Source of the DNA: an uncultured Prevotellaceae bacterium
Lineage (GTDB): Bacteria > Bacteroidota > Bacteroidia > Bacteroidales > Bacteroidaceae
Direction: 5' to 3'
Length of the DNA stretch: 45,261 nt
Assembly: GCA_900314985.1 (NCBI GenBank)
Contig: OMXL01000029.1
Location: forward strand, 1-45,261
Under the pieces are notes generated by a model that saw only the letters and a program-made list of their open reading frames with translations, searched no databases and was not told the DNA's origin. The translations under genes and the position numbers were made by a program. This document shows, piece by piece, positions 23,683-31,573 of this stretch (position 1 is the stretch's first letter; each line of letters begins with the position of its first letter).

Positions 23683-25077
23683 CTATTGTTTTATTTTTAT
23701 GTCGCTGTTGATAAGCTCCAGGAGCTTGTCTACTGCTTCCTCTTCAGGTATGTTCTTCTCGACACATACCTTTTGTTTATAGAGGCTAATCTTGCCACGA
23801 CCGGCACCGACATAGCCGTAGTCAGCATCTGCCATCTCGCCAGGACCATTGACGATACAGCCCATGATACCAATCTTCAGACCTACCAGATGACTGGTAG
23901 CCGCCTTGATTTTGGCGATGGTCTCCTGTAGGTTATACAACGTGCGGCCACAGCCAGGGCACGAGATATACTCTGTCTTGGTAAACTTGATGCGGGCAGC
24001 CTGGAGGAGAGCCTCCTCCAACCCCTCCAAAAGGCGGGGAGAATAGTTTTGCGCATGAATCGCAATGTCCGTAGCCTTGCGGTCAATAAGGATAGAACCT
24101 GCTGCCATGGCAGCCTTGAGTTGTAGGGTTTCCCAATCTGGAGCATCAATATAGAGATGTAATGTATCATCATCAATATACATGTGCTCTTGACTCCCCT
24201 CCTTTTGGAGGGGTAGGGGGAGGCTTCTGGATAGCTCCACCAACTTTCGTGCAACGGGAATCTCGCATTCAGGCTCTTCGCTCAGACTCACACGGATAGT
24301 ATCTCCAATACCTTCGGTCAATAATGCACCAATACCCACAGCACTCTTGATGCGACCGTCTTCGCCCTCACCGGCTTCAGTAACACCAAGGTGTAAAGGA
24401 TAGTGCATATCTTCTTGGTCCATCGTCTTCACCAGCAGACGTACGGTGGTTACCATGACGACCGTGTTGCTGGCCTTAATGCTGATGACTACATCGTTAA
24501 AGTTCTCTCGACGGAAGATGCGCAGGAACTCCATGCAGCTCTCCACGATACCTTCTGGCGTGTCGCCATAGCGTGACATGATACGATCGCTGAGAGAACC
24601 ATGGTTTACACCAATGCGTACCGCGGTGTGGTGCTCCTTACATATATTAATGAAAGGTACAAGCTTCGCTTCTATCTTTTTCAGTTCCTCGGCATACTCC
24701 TCATCGGTGTATTCCAAATGCTTAAAAGTGCGGCCAGGGTCTACATAGTTACCTGGGTTGATGCGTACCTTCTCACAGTACTGTGCTGCGACATCGGCTG
24801 TATGGGCGGTGAAGTGTACGTCGGCAACCAATGGCTGGTTGTACCCATCAGCCTTCAAACGGGCAGAGATGTTTTTCATATTTTCTGCCTCGCGGGTGCC
24901 CTGTGTCGTGAAACGTACCAACTCACCACCAGCATCGATGATGCGCTTGGCTTGTGCTACACAGCCCTCTGTATCATTAGTGTCGACGGTCGCCATCGAC
25001 TGGATACGGATGGGGTTGTCGCCACCAATGGCAATGTTACCCACATGGGCTACACTACTAATTCGTCTTGTACTCAT
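23683..25077 (-). CDS. ispG: 4-hydroxy-3-methylbut-2-enyl diphosphate synthase, shortened insert domain
   Basis: IspG (GcpE), 464 residues, makes HMBPP from MEcPP in the non-mevalonate isoprenoid pathway, in the cytoplasm, with a [4Fe-4S] cluster. The N-terminal barrel (GNIAIGGDNPIRIQSMATVDTND) and the cluster domain with ISCPGCGRTLYNLQ and GIMGCIVNGPGEMADADYGY are intact. Bacteroidota enzymes usually carry a large insert between these domains and have about 600 residues, to my knowledge; here only about 80-90 residues remain there, including RSLPLPLQKEGSQEHM and SPRLLEGLEEALL, which are encoded by two inverted copies of a GC-rich palindromic repeat. The start overlaps the purE end by 20 bases. 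Last gene of the rpoN-purE operon. Confidence 0.95.
   Translation of the reverse strand: MSTRRISSVAHVGNIAIGGDNPIRIQSMATVDTNDTEGCVAQAKRIIDAGGELVRFTTQGTREAENMKNISARLKADGYNQPLVADVHFTAHTADVAAQYCEKVRINPGNYVDPGRTFKHLEYTDEEYAEELKKIEAKLVPFINICKEHHTAVRIGVNHGSLSDRIMSRYGDTPEGIVESCMEFLRIFRRENFNDVVISIKASNTVVMVTTVRLLVKTMDQEDMHYPLHLGVTEAGEGEDGRIKSAVGIGALLTEGIGDTIRVSLSEEPECEIPVARKLVELSRSLPLPLQKEGSQEHMYIDDDTLHLYIDAPDWETLQLKAAMAAGSILIDRKATDIAIHAQNYSPRLLEGLEEALLQAARIKFTKTEYISCPGCGRTLYNLQETIAKIKAATSHLVGLKIGIMGCIVNGPGEMADADYGYVGAGRGKISLYKQKVCVEKNIPEEEAVDKLLELINSDIKIKQ
24010..24041. repeat. GC-rich palindromic repeat inside ispG, copy 1
   Basis: The 32-base copy has the core CCCCTCC-AAAA-GGCGGGG (24022-24039), a 7-bp stem with one mismatch. 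It is in inverted orientation to the copy at 24194 and matches it at all but a few positions. It stays open in the ispG frame. Confidence 0.75.
24194..24225. repeat. GC-rich palindromic repeat inside ispG, copy 2
   Basis: The core CCCCTCC-TTTT-GGAGGGG (24196-24213) is a perfect 7-bp stem with a T4 loop, followed by TAGGGGGAGGCT. It resembles REP-type elements. It encodes part of SLPLPLQKEGS in ispG. Confidence 0.75.
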
Positions 25078-25564
25078 ATTTTACGTCTGCCAAATCTTTA
25101 TTGGCCTTTTCAATCTTGGCCCTCAATCCATTCTTATAGTCACTCAGGCGCTGAGCCAGTGCTTCATCGCTGAGCGCGAGCATCTCGACAGCCAGAATCG
25201 CTGCATTCTGAGCACCATTGACTCCTACAGTAGCTACGGGAATTCCCGGTGGCATTTGGATAATAGAGAGCATGGCGTCGAGACCATCGAGCATACCCTT
25301 GATGGGTACACCAATAACTGGCAGGGTCGTAGAGGCGGCAATGACGCCAGGCAATGCTGCTGCCATACCAGCACCGGCAATGATAACTTTCAGACCACGC
25401 TGCTTGGCAGTACGTGCAAAGTCCTCTACAGCATCGGGTGTACGATGGGCTGAAAGGGCATTGACCTCAAACGGTACCTGCATCTCATCGAGCAACTTAC
25501 AGGCTTTTTCCATAACGGGCAGGTCGCTCGTACTGCCCATGATAATGCTAACAACTGGTTTCAT
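25058..25564 (-). CDS. purE: 5-(carboxyamino)imidazole ribonucleotide mutase
   Basis: PurE class I, 168 residues, converts N5-CAIR to CAIR in purine synthesis. Marks: VSIIMGSTSDLPVMEKA, the active-site His in ALSAHRTPDAV, AGAGMAAALPGVIAASTTLPVIGVP and the NAAILA end. It lies between the PAP2-like gene and ispG; its end overlaps the ispG start by 20 bases, so the two are likely translated together. Its leader holds an 8-bp periodic repeat. Confidence 0.97.
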   Translation of the reverse strand: MKPVVSIIMGSTSDLPVMEKACKLLDEMQVPFEVNALSAHRTPDAVEDFARTAKQRGLKVIIAGAGMAAALPGVIAASTTLPVIGVPIKGMLDGLDAMLSIIQMPPGIPVATVGVNGAQNAAILAVEMLALSDEALAQRLSDYKNGLRAKIEKANKDLADVKYEYKTN

Positions 25565-25574
25565 TTTTTTTATA

Positions 25575-25612
25575 ATTTCGTTATTTTGTTATTTCGATGT
25601 TTCGAGCCTTCG
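25575..25612. repeat. 8-bp periodic repeat before purE
   Basis: TTTCG or a close variant recurs at exact 8-base steps (25576, 25584, 25592, 25600, 25608) in the gap between the PAP2-like gene and purE, 10-50 bases before the purE start. Confidence 0.7.
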
Positions 25613-25615
25613 ACC

Positions 25616-26236
25616 TCAAAGGAAGAGAATGGCTATGGCCGCACAGAGGAATCCTACCCCAAATCCGCCGACTACCTGTCCTTGCGAATGCTGACGCAAA
25701 ATCATACGACTGGTGCCTACCATGCCTCCTATGATGAATACCAGGCACAGCCACCAGACAGGATTAAATCCTAAATATTCTGCAAAAGCAAATAGAGCAC
25801 CTGCTACGCCGCCGATTGCTGCGGTATGTGTGGAGATTTTCCACCATACGTTGATGAGGGCACAAACAATCTGTACCAATAATCCAGCCACGACGATGGC
25901 TCCCATGAAGTGAGGCATGTGTAGGCGGTCCATCACGTAGATGCAGGTGAAGTAGCAAAGGATGGAGATGACATAGGGTACCATGCGTCGTTCGCGGTGT
26001 CCTAACTCTATAAGGTTCCAACCTTGATAGCGGCGGTATAGGTGAATCAACACCGTCGGCAGTAAGATGGTAAACAAGTAGACCATCACAAGCACCTGTA
26101 GCTTATAAGCCCATGGAAAGATGCTCAGGTAGCTGAACAAGAACAGTGCTACCAGTCCCACGAAGGGCAGGTAGAACGGTGTGAATATCAGGCTCATGAT
26201 GCGAGCAGCCAGTATGATTTGTTTCTCTCGGTTCAT
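25616..26236 (-). CDS. PAP2-like integral membrane protein
   Basis: A 206-residue protein with about five to six hydrophobic segments. Two motifs resemble the lipid phosphatase (PAP2) family: KISTHTAAIGGV (for the SGH motif) and SRMILRQHSQGQVVGGF (for SRxxxxxHxxxD, with the acidic residue replaced). In Bacteroidota such proteins are usually called PAP2-family phosphatases; the changed third motif makes activity uncertain. Substrate might be a lipid or prenyl phosphate, an attractive idea next to ispG, but this is inference. It lies between rpoN (42-bp gap) and purE. Confidence 0.7.
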   Translation of the reverse strand: MNREKQIILAARIMSLIFTPFYLPFVGLVALFLFSYLSIFPWAYKLQVLVMVYLFTILLPTVLIHLYRRYQGWNLIELGHRERRMVPYVISILCYFTCIYVMDRLHMPHFMGAIVVAGLLVQIVCALINVWWKISTHTAAIGGVAGALFAFAEYLGFNPVWWLCLVFIIGGMVGTSRMILRQHSQGQVVGGFGVGFLCAAIAILFL

Positions 26237-26250
26237 TTCTCTCTCTCAAT

Positions 26251-26295
26251 CTATTCACTATACTCTATTCTATATTCACTAGCGACGTAGTCGCG
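26251..26295. repeat. 7-bp repeats plus GCGAC/GTCGC palindrome at the rpoN end
   Basis: Heptamers CTATTCA, CTATACT, CTATTCT and ATATTCA fill 26251-26278, then GCGAC-GTA-GTCGC (26282-26294) forms a 5-bp inverted repeat that encodes the last residues and stop of rpoN. The 21 bases 26275-26295 match 37389-37409 with one difference. Confidence 0.8.
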
Positions 26296-27775
26296 CCACT
26301 GGTATTCCCATCTGCTCGCGGTATTTAGCTACTGTGCGTCGTGCAATGGGATAGCCCTTGGCAGCTAATAGGTCTTTCAGTGCATCATCGCTGAGTGGCT
26401 TATGCTTGTCTTCCGCATCGATGATATCACGTAGAGCCATCTTAATCTCTCGTGTCGATAATTCCTCGCCTTCTGCCGTCTTGTAACCGTCGCTGAAGAA
26501 GTGGCGCAGTGGGAACGTGCCCCAACGGGTTTGTGCATATTTTGAGTTCGATACACGCGAAATGGTGCTCAGTGCCAGTCCTGTCTTCTCGGCAATATCT
26601 TTCAGAATCATGGGGCGTAGTGATGCTTCGTCGCCATCTTCAAAGAAACGATGCTGCCACTGGATGATGGCACGCATGGTAATCGTCAGCGTATGGCGGC
26701 GCACGCGGATAGCCTCAATGAAACCTTGAGCGGCATCCACTTTCTTCTTCGTATATAATAGAGCCTCCTTCATCTGGCGACTCATATTCTCCTTATTGGT
26801 CTGGTACTCGTTGAGGGTGTCGGTAAACGACTGCGATACATGCAATTCAGGAATGTCGCCAGCATTGAGCGAGAAAGACACCGTACCATCGTCTTGCGTG
26901 TCAACGATAAAGTCTGGGGTAATCTGTTGTATGCTACGTCCTACCACCTCGCCCATAGCAGTTCCGGGCTTGGGATTGAGCTTGCGTAGTTCCTTGATTA
27001 GCGTCTCGTTCTGCAGGTCTGTTAATTGAAGTACTTGTTGCAGACGATTCCAGTGTTTCTTTGTAAACAGCTCGAAATAGTCTTCGATGGTGCGCTGCAT
27101 CAGGTCCTTCAGATGTGATGGCTCGCGACGTTGTATCTGTAGAAGTAGACACTCCTGCAGCGAACGGGCCCCAATGCCGGCAGGGTCGAAGTCCTGTAAT
27201 TTGAGCAGCACCTGTTCGATTTGCTGTTCTGTAATGTCGATATTATGGTAGATGGCCAGTTCGTCGGCAATGCTGTGTAGGGGCTTACGTAGCAGACCAT
27301 CATCGTCTAACGAACCAATGAGGTATTCCATGATGTAACGCTCCTGTTCCGTCTGCTCACACATATTCATCTGTTCCATGAGCTGGTCGTAGAATGACTG
27401 TGACTGACCATAGACAATGTCTTCACGCTCCTCTTGGTTAGACATGCCACCCTGATAGACGGGCAGATCCTCGTCATCGCGCCCTAAGGATTCTAAGGCT
27501 GCGTCGAGTGCCGACTGGCGCTCCTCCTGTTCATAGCTATCGGCAGCGGAAGTTTCTTGATTCTCAGAGTTATCTGGATATTCAGGGTATTCCTGACTGT
27601 CCTCTGTAGATGGTTCCAAGGCAGGGTTGTCGTCCATCTCAGCAGTGATACGCTCCATCAGTTGCGTGATGGGCAACTCTATCAACTGCGCCTGCAATAA
27701 CTGTTGCTGCGTAATGCTCTGCGACAGTTTCTGTTGCTGCGTCAGTCGTTGTTCCTGTATCTGCTCCTGTGCCAT
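26279..27775 (-). CDS. rpoN: RNA polymerase sigma-54 factor
   Basis: Sigma-54, 498 residues. Region I is glutamine-rich (LTQQQKLSQSITQQQLLQAQLIELP), region II acidic (residues 50-110), then the core-binding domain, the helix-turn-helix with STISRVSNSKYAQTRWGTFPLRHFFS and the RpoN box RRTVAKYREQM near residue 480. It recognises -24/-12 promoters and needs an activator ATPase, none of which is in the window. The last residues RLRR are encoded by a palindromic repeat, so the end may have been altered. It starts 4 bases after the upstream hypothetical gene. Confidence 0.97.
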   Translation of the reverse strand: MAQEQIQEQRLTQQQKLSQSITQQQLLQAQLIELPITQLMERITAEMDDNPALEPSTEDSQEYPEYPDNSENQETSAADSYEQEERQSALDAALESLGRDDEDLPVYQGGMSNQEEREDIVYGQSQSFYDQLMEQMNMCEQTEQERYIMEYLIGSLDDDGLLRKPLHSIADELAIYHNIDITEQQIEQVLLKLQDFDPAGIGARSLQECLLLQIQRREPSHLKDLMQRTIEDYFELFTKKHWNRLQQVLQLTDLQNETLIKELRKLNPKPGTAMGEVVGRSIQQITPDFIVDTQDDGTVSFSLNAGDIPELHVSQSFTDTLNEYQTNKENMSRQMKEALLYTKKKVDAAQGFIEAIRVRRHTLTITMRAIIQWQHRFFEDGDEASLRPMILKDIAEKTGLALSTISRVSNSKYAQTRWGTFPLRHFFSDGYKTAEGEELSTREIKMALRDIIDAEDKHKPLSDDALKDLLAAKGYPIARRTVAKYREQMGIPVARLRR

Positions 27776-27779
27776 GAGG

Positions 27780-28427
27780 TTATTTGAAATAGTCTTTCAG
27801 TTGTTCGGCATACGATGCTAACTGTCGAGTGTCGATATTGCCATAACGCTGCCAGATTTGCTGACAAGGCAATAGCAACGGACTGACGACAACATCGCGA
27901 CGATTCAGATATGGGTCGCAATGCTGGAAAACCTCTAGTACGTCGACGACCAATGATACGGGAATGTGCAGCAGACTCGACAACTGCCTAACCTCTGGTG
28001 TCTCTGCCACCATGGTAATGGGGGTCAGGCGGAAGTACAGGTCCAGAATCAGCACCAGCATGACAGGTGTCAATCGCTCGTCTTCCGCAATTGGGCGGAA
28101 GTCACGCTCAAAGGTCTCTTCAACCTCTACACCATCGTAGAAACCACCAGCACTATTGAAGCCCATCATGTTACGTAGCAATTGTACGGCACGGGTCAGT
28201 CGCTTGGGATTGCGACTGTAGTCCTCCCAGATACGCTCTATGCGAGGCGTCTCCAAATTGGCAATTTCGCACATCCTGGCAAATAGCTGTTGCGGAGCAA
28301 TGTGCAACTCAATGCTCAACTCTACCATCTGACGGCTGTATATAGGCTTCACTCCCACGGGTTTACGCAGGTATAGCTGCATGAGTAGCAGCCAGTAGTC
28401 ATCGTGCCATAACTGATTCTTAGCCAT
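27780..28427 (-). CDS. conserved-looking helical protein upstream of rpoN
   Basis: A 215-residue cytoplasmic protein with no recognised motif, signal or membrane segment. It reads as mostly helical (MAKNQLWHDDYWLLLMQLYLRK, LTPVMLVLILDLYFRLTPITM). It is the first gene of the operon with rpoN, PAP2-like, purE and ispG, and is only 4 bases from rpoN, which suggests coupled translation and perhaps a related role. A promoter -7 element lies 32 bases upstream. I cannot assign a function. Confidence 0.7.
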   Translation of the reverse strand: MAKNQLWHDDYWLLLMQLYLRKPVGVKPIYSRQMVELSIELHIAPQQLFARMCEIANLETPRIERIWEDYSRNPKRLTRAVQLLRNMMGFNSAGGFYDGVEVEETFERDFRPIAEDERLTPVMLVLILDLYFRLTPITMVAETPEVRQLSSLLHIPVSLVVDVLEVFQHCDPYLNRRDVVVSPLLLPCQQIWQRYGNIDTRQLASYAEQLKDYFK

Positions 28428-28458
28428 ATCTTTTCGGTTTTATAAGCGCTTTTGTTTG

Positions 28459-28466
28459 CAAATATA
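28459..28466 (-). promoter_or_regulatory. promoter -7 element of the rpoN operon
   Basis: On the minus strand TATATTTG, followed by CAAAC, fits TAnnTTTG with a leader of about 26 nt to the start at 28427. No TTG stands at the ideal -33 position. Confidence 0.6.
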
Positions 28467-28509
28467 CAACTTTTTTATAAATTACAGATGCCCTTTCAAT
28501 AATTTTTTG

Positions 28510-28517
28510 TACATTTG
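28510..28517 (+). promoter_or_regulatory. promoter -7 element of the phosphatase pair
   Basis: TACATTTG followed by CAGGC, 22 bases before the ATG at 28540; the -33 region is weak. It supports the start at 28540 rather than upstream in-frame codons. Confidence 0.65.
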
Positions 28518-28539
28518 CAGGCGATATTTGACAATATAT

Positions 28540-29826
28540 ATGAGAAAATGGCTATTGGCGGCTGTCATATCGTTGCTCATTACTTCGCTTTATGCACAGA
28601 CCGCCTATGATGAGATAAACGAGAATGTCCTGCTTTCGGCCAGCAACTATATGGCCTATCCAGGGCCGACGCAACATAAGTTGACGCCAGCACCTCGTGG
28701 TTACAAACCCTTCTACATCAGCCATTATGGTCGTCATGGTTCCCGTTTCCATAGCAAGCCTAGCATTTATAATGCTCCTTATCAGACTTTGTTTAAGGCC
28801 GATAGCCTGGGTAAGTTGACTGCAATGGGCAAAGACGTGCTTCGTCGTTTGGATGTTATCCGTAAAGATGCTGAGAATCATTGGGGCGATTTGACGCAGT
28901 TGGGAGCTCAGCAACATGAAGAGATAGCCCGTCGTATGTATGAGCGTTTCCCTGAGGTTTTCAAGGATTCTACAGAAATTGATGCCCGCAGCACGGGTGT
29001 GGGCCGTTGCGTATTGTCTATGGAGTATGCCTTGATGCAGTTAACTCGTCTTAATCCTCAACTGAACATCCATCACAATGCTACCCATCGTGATATAGAA
29101 TATCTCAATCCGCAAGACAAGGAACTCTTCAATCTTCGCAAATTGAAGAAAGCTACCCAACCCTACAATGACTTCAAGGATCGTCATAGTGAGTGTAACC
29201 ATCTCATGCAGACGCTATTCAATGATAGCAACTATGTTCGTAAGCATGTCCGTACATACGATTTTGCTGAGCAACTCATGCTCGTTGCTGCTATCTTGAA
29301 GAATGTAGAATTGGGTAAGACAATGACCCTTTTTGATGTCTTTACCAAGGAAGAAATCTATCGTGTCTGGATGAATGGTAATGTCTGGTGGTATATCGGC
29401 TGGGGTGCCTCTCCTGCTACCGACTGCAAGATGCCTTACGTTCAGCGTAACCTGCTCCGTAAGATGATTCAGCAGGCTGACAGTTGTATCCAATTGCCTA
29501 AGCCCAACGTGCATCTTCGTTTTGGTCACGAGACGGTAGTGCTCCCTCTCATCTGTCTGCTCGAGATTAATGATTTCGGGTTGGTGACGAATGACTTAGA
29601 ACAACTGATAGATAAGGGATGGCTCAACTACCGTGCCTTCCCGATGGCATGTAACATACAGTTCATCTTCTATCGCAAGAGTCCTGCCGACCGCGATCCA
29701 CTCTTCAAGGTATTGCTCAACGAGAATGAAGCAAGGCTGCCATTGACAACGAAGCAGGCTCCTTATTATCGCTGGAGTGATTTCCGCAAGTATTACCTCA
29801 AGAAACTCGATGCTTATGAAGATTAA
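28540..29826 (+). CDS. secreted histidine acid phosphatase (phytase/MINPP-like), first of a pair
   Basis: A 428-residue exported enzyme starting MRKWLLAAVISLLITSLYAQ, with signal cleavage likely after AQ. Family marks of the branch-2 histidine phosphatases are FYISHYGRHGSRFHS (phosphorylated His near residue 64), the ARSTGVGRCVLS segment and FGHETVVLPL, an HE motif in place of HD, as in MINPP-type phytases of Bacteroides. These enzymes release phosphate from inositol phosphates and other esters in the periplasm or at the surface. The upstream start at 28456 is rejected because the promoter lies after it. A paralogue overlaps its end. Confidence 0.88.
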   Translation: MRKWLLAAVISLLITSLYAQTAYDEINENVLLSASNYMAYPGPTQHKLTPAPRGYKPFYISHYGRHGSRFHSKPSIYNAPYQTLFKADSLGKLTAMGKDVLRRLDVIRKDAENHWGDLTQLGAQQHEEIARRMYERFPEVFKDSTEIDARSTGVGRCVLSMEYALMQLTRLNPQLNIHHNATHRDIEYLNPQDKELFNLRKLKKATQPYNDFKDRHSECNHLMQTLFNDSNYVRKHVRTYDFAEQLMLVAAILKNVELGKTMTLFDVFTKEEIYRVWMNGNVWWYIGWGASPATDCKMPYVQRNLLRKMIQQADSCIQLPKPNVHLRFGHETVVLPLICLLEINDFGLVTNDLEQLIDKGWLNYRAFPMACNIQFIFYRKSPADRDPLFKVLLNENEARLPLTTKQAPYYRWSDFRKYYLKKLDAYED

Positions 29827-31135
29827 ACAACTCCTTCTCTTGCTTCTTGCTTCTTGTGCCTTGCCTCTTGCCTTGGCTGCACAGTCTGCCTTCTCTTTTG
29901 TGGAGCAAGACCGCAATTTTGTTGCAGGCACCTATGGTATCTATCCTGAGAAGGACCTGCCTCAGTTGACACCAGCGCCCCAGGGCTATGAACCATTCTA
30001 TATCAGTCATTATGGACGACATGGCTCCCGTTATCTGAATGATATGAAGGGTTATATGGAACCGTATAAGACCTTGCACCAAGCTGATTCGTTGGGTATG
30101 TTGACGGATCTCGGAAAGATGGCACTGCGTGAGATACGCCTGTACATTGCCGATGCCGAAGGCCGTTGGGGTGACTTGGCAGAAAAAGGTAAAGTGCAAC
30201 AGCGTCGTATAGCTCATCGTATGCTTCAGAACTTCCCAGAGGTATTTAGCGACGGAGCCTTCGTCGATGCCCGTAGCACCATAGTTACTCGCTGTGTGCT
30301 CTCTATGGGCTCTTCTGTGTTGCAGTTAGTCAAGGAGCGTCCTAACTTGAAGGTATCGATGAACAACTCCTATAGCGACATGTGGTATATGAACCGTCAG
30401 GATAAGTCGCTACGTGCTGCAGCGTCCACCCAGAGCTCACAAAAGGTGTTTGCTTCTTTCCTTGAGAAACGCTGGAATCAGGATAGGTTAATGACCTTGC
30501 TCTTCAACGATATGGACTATGTGCGTCAGCATGTTGACAAGGTATGGTTCGTCTATTACCTGATGAAGGCTGCACTTACTCAGCAGAATACCGATCGTAG
30601 CGATGAACCTAACCCACTTTTGCATCTATTTACCAGTGAAGACAGTTACCTGTATTGGTTGGTAGAGAACGCCTGGAGTTATATCCATTCGGGTTTCTGT
30701 GAACTCAATGGCGCTAAGCAACCATATCTGCAGGTTTATCTGTTGCGTAAGATGATTGATGAGGCTGATAGCGTCATCAATAGTCAGCAACATGGAGCCT
30801 CACTGCGTTTTGGTCATGAGACGGTATTGCTGCCCCTCGTCTGTCTGATGGGCATTAATGGCTACGACCTCCGAACCGATAAGTTTGAAGAACTCGAACA
30901 GAAAGGGTGGTGGGCCAATAGGGTGTACCCGATGGCTGGCAACCTGCAGATAGTGTTCTATCGTAAGAACGCTTCAGACCGTAATCCTCTTCTGAAGGTG
31001 CTGGTCAATGAAAAAGAGGCTACGTTGCCCTTGCCGAGCGACTTAGCCCCCTATTATCGTTGGAGTGACTTCCGCAACTTCTACCTTCGCAAGGTCGCTG
31101 AAGGCGAATCAGTTCTTAGCGCTACTAAACGCTAA
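29816..31135 (+). CDS. secreted histidine acid phosphatase (phytase/MINPP-like), second of a pair
   Basis: A 439-residue paralogue of the preceding gene, starting MKIKQLLLLLLASCALPLALAAQ; ATG 29810 is an alternative. Shared blocks include YEPFYISHYGRHGSRYLN (His near residue 67), DARSTIVTRCVLSMG, LRKMIDEADSVI and RFGHETVLLPLVCLMGINGYDLRTD. Its start overlaps the first gene's stop by 11 bases, so translation is coupled. The Cys in LLASCA is a poor lipobox. Similarity and overlap suggest tandem duplication with divergence, perhaps to different inositol phosphates. Its end overlaps the convergent sufE end by 27 bases. Confidence 0.88.
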   Translation: MKIKQLLLLLLASCALPLALAAQSAFSFVEQDRNFVAGTYGIYPEKDLPQLTPAPQGYEPFYISHYGRHGSRYLNDMKGYMEPYKTLHQADSLGMLTDLGKMALREIRLYIADAEGRWGDLAEKGKVQQRRIAHRMLQNFPEVFSDGAFVDARSTIVTRCVLSMGSSVLQLVKERPNLKVSMNNSYSDMWYMNRQDKSLRAAASTQSSQKVFASFLEKRWNQDRLMTLLFNDMDYVRQHVDKVWFVYYLMKAALTQQNTDRSDEPNPLLHLFTSEDSYLYWLVENAWSYIHSGFCELNGAKQPYLQVYLLRKMIDEADSVINSQQHGASLRFGHETVLLPLVCLMGINGYDLRTDKFEELEQKGWWANRVYPMAGNLQIVFYRKNASDRNPLLKVLVNEKEATLPLPSDLAPYYRWSDFRNFYLRKVAEGESVLSATKR

Positions 31136-31534
31136 CGCATAAACGCGCATCTGCTTGACCATGGCCAGCAATCCGTTGCTGCGGGTAGGCGACAGATGCT
31201 CTTTCAGTCCTATCTGTTCTATGAAGTAAAGGTCTGCATCCAGTATCTCTTGTGGTGTGTGGCCTGATAATACACGAATCAGCAGGGCTACGATACCCTT
31301 GACGATGAGTGCGTCGCTCTCAGCGGTGAAGTTGATCTTTCCGTCCACATAGTCGGCCTGCAGCCACACACGACTCTGGCAACCATCTATCAGGTTGCTC
31401 TCTACCTTGTATTTCTCATCCAGTGGCTCCTGCTCGTTGCCGAGGTCTATCAGCAGCTGGTACTTGTCCATCCAGTCATCAAAACCAGAGAACTCATCAA
31501 TAATCTCGTCTTGTATCTCGTTAATTGTCGCCAT
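31109..31534 (-). CDS. sufE: SufE family iron-sulfur assembly protein
   Basis: SufE, 141 residues. It accepts sulfur from the cysteine desulfurase SufS on the Cys of LIDGCQSRVWLQADY (about residue 52) and passes it to the SufBCD scaffold. KYQLLIDLGNEQEPLDE and the SPTRSNGLLAMV end are family-like. It follows the U32 gene after 26 bases that consist of 7-bp repeats, and may help supply the clusters of U32 and IspG proteins, though that is inference. Confidence 0.93.
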   Translation of the reverse strand: MATINEIQDEIIDEFSGFDDWMDKYQLLIDLGNEQEPLDEKYKVESNLIDGCQSRVWLQADYVDGKINFTAESDALIVKGIVALLIRVLSGHTPQEILDADLYFIEQIGLKEHLSPTRSNGLLAMVKQMRVYALAFSSAKN

Positions 31535-31538
31535 TTTT

Positions 31539-31573
31539 CTTAACTCTTAACTCTTAACTCTTAACTTTTCACT
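31539..31573. repeat. 7-bp tandem repeats between the U32 gene and sufE
   Basis: CTTAACT is repeated four times exactly (31539-31566), then TTTCACT. On the coding (minus) strand the array begins inside the U32 stop region, supplies its last codons (IVKS, stop) and ends five bases before the sufE ATG. Confidence 0.9.
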
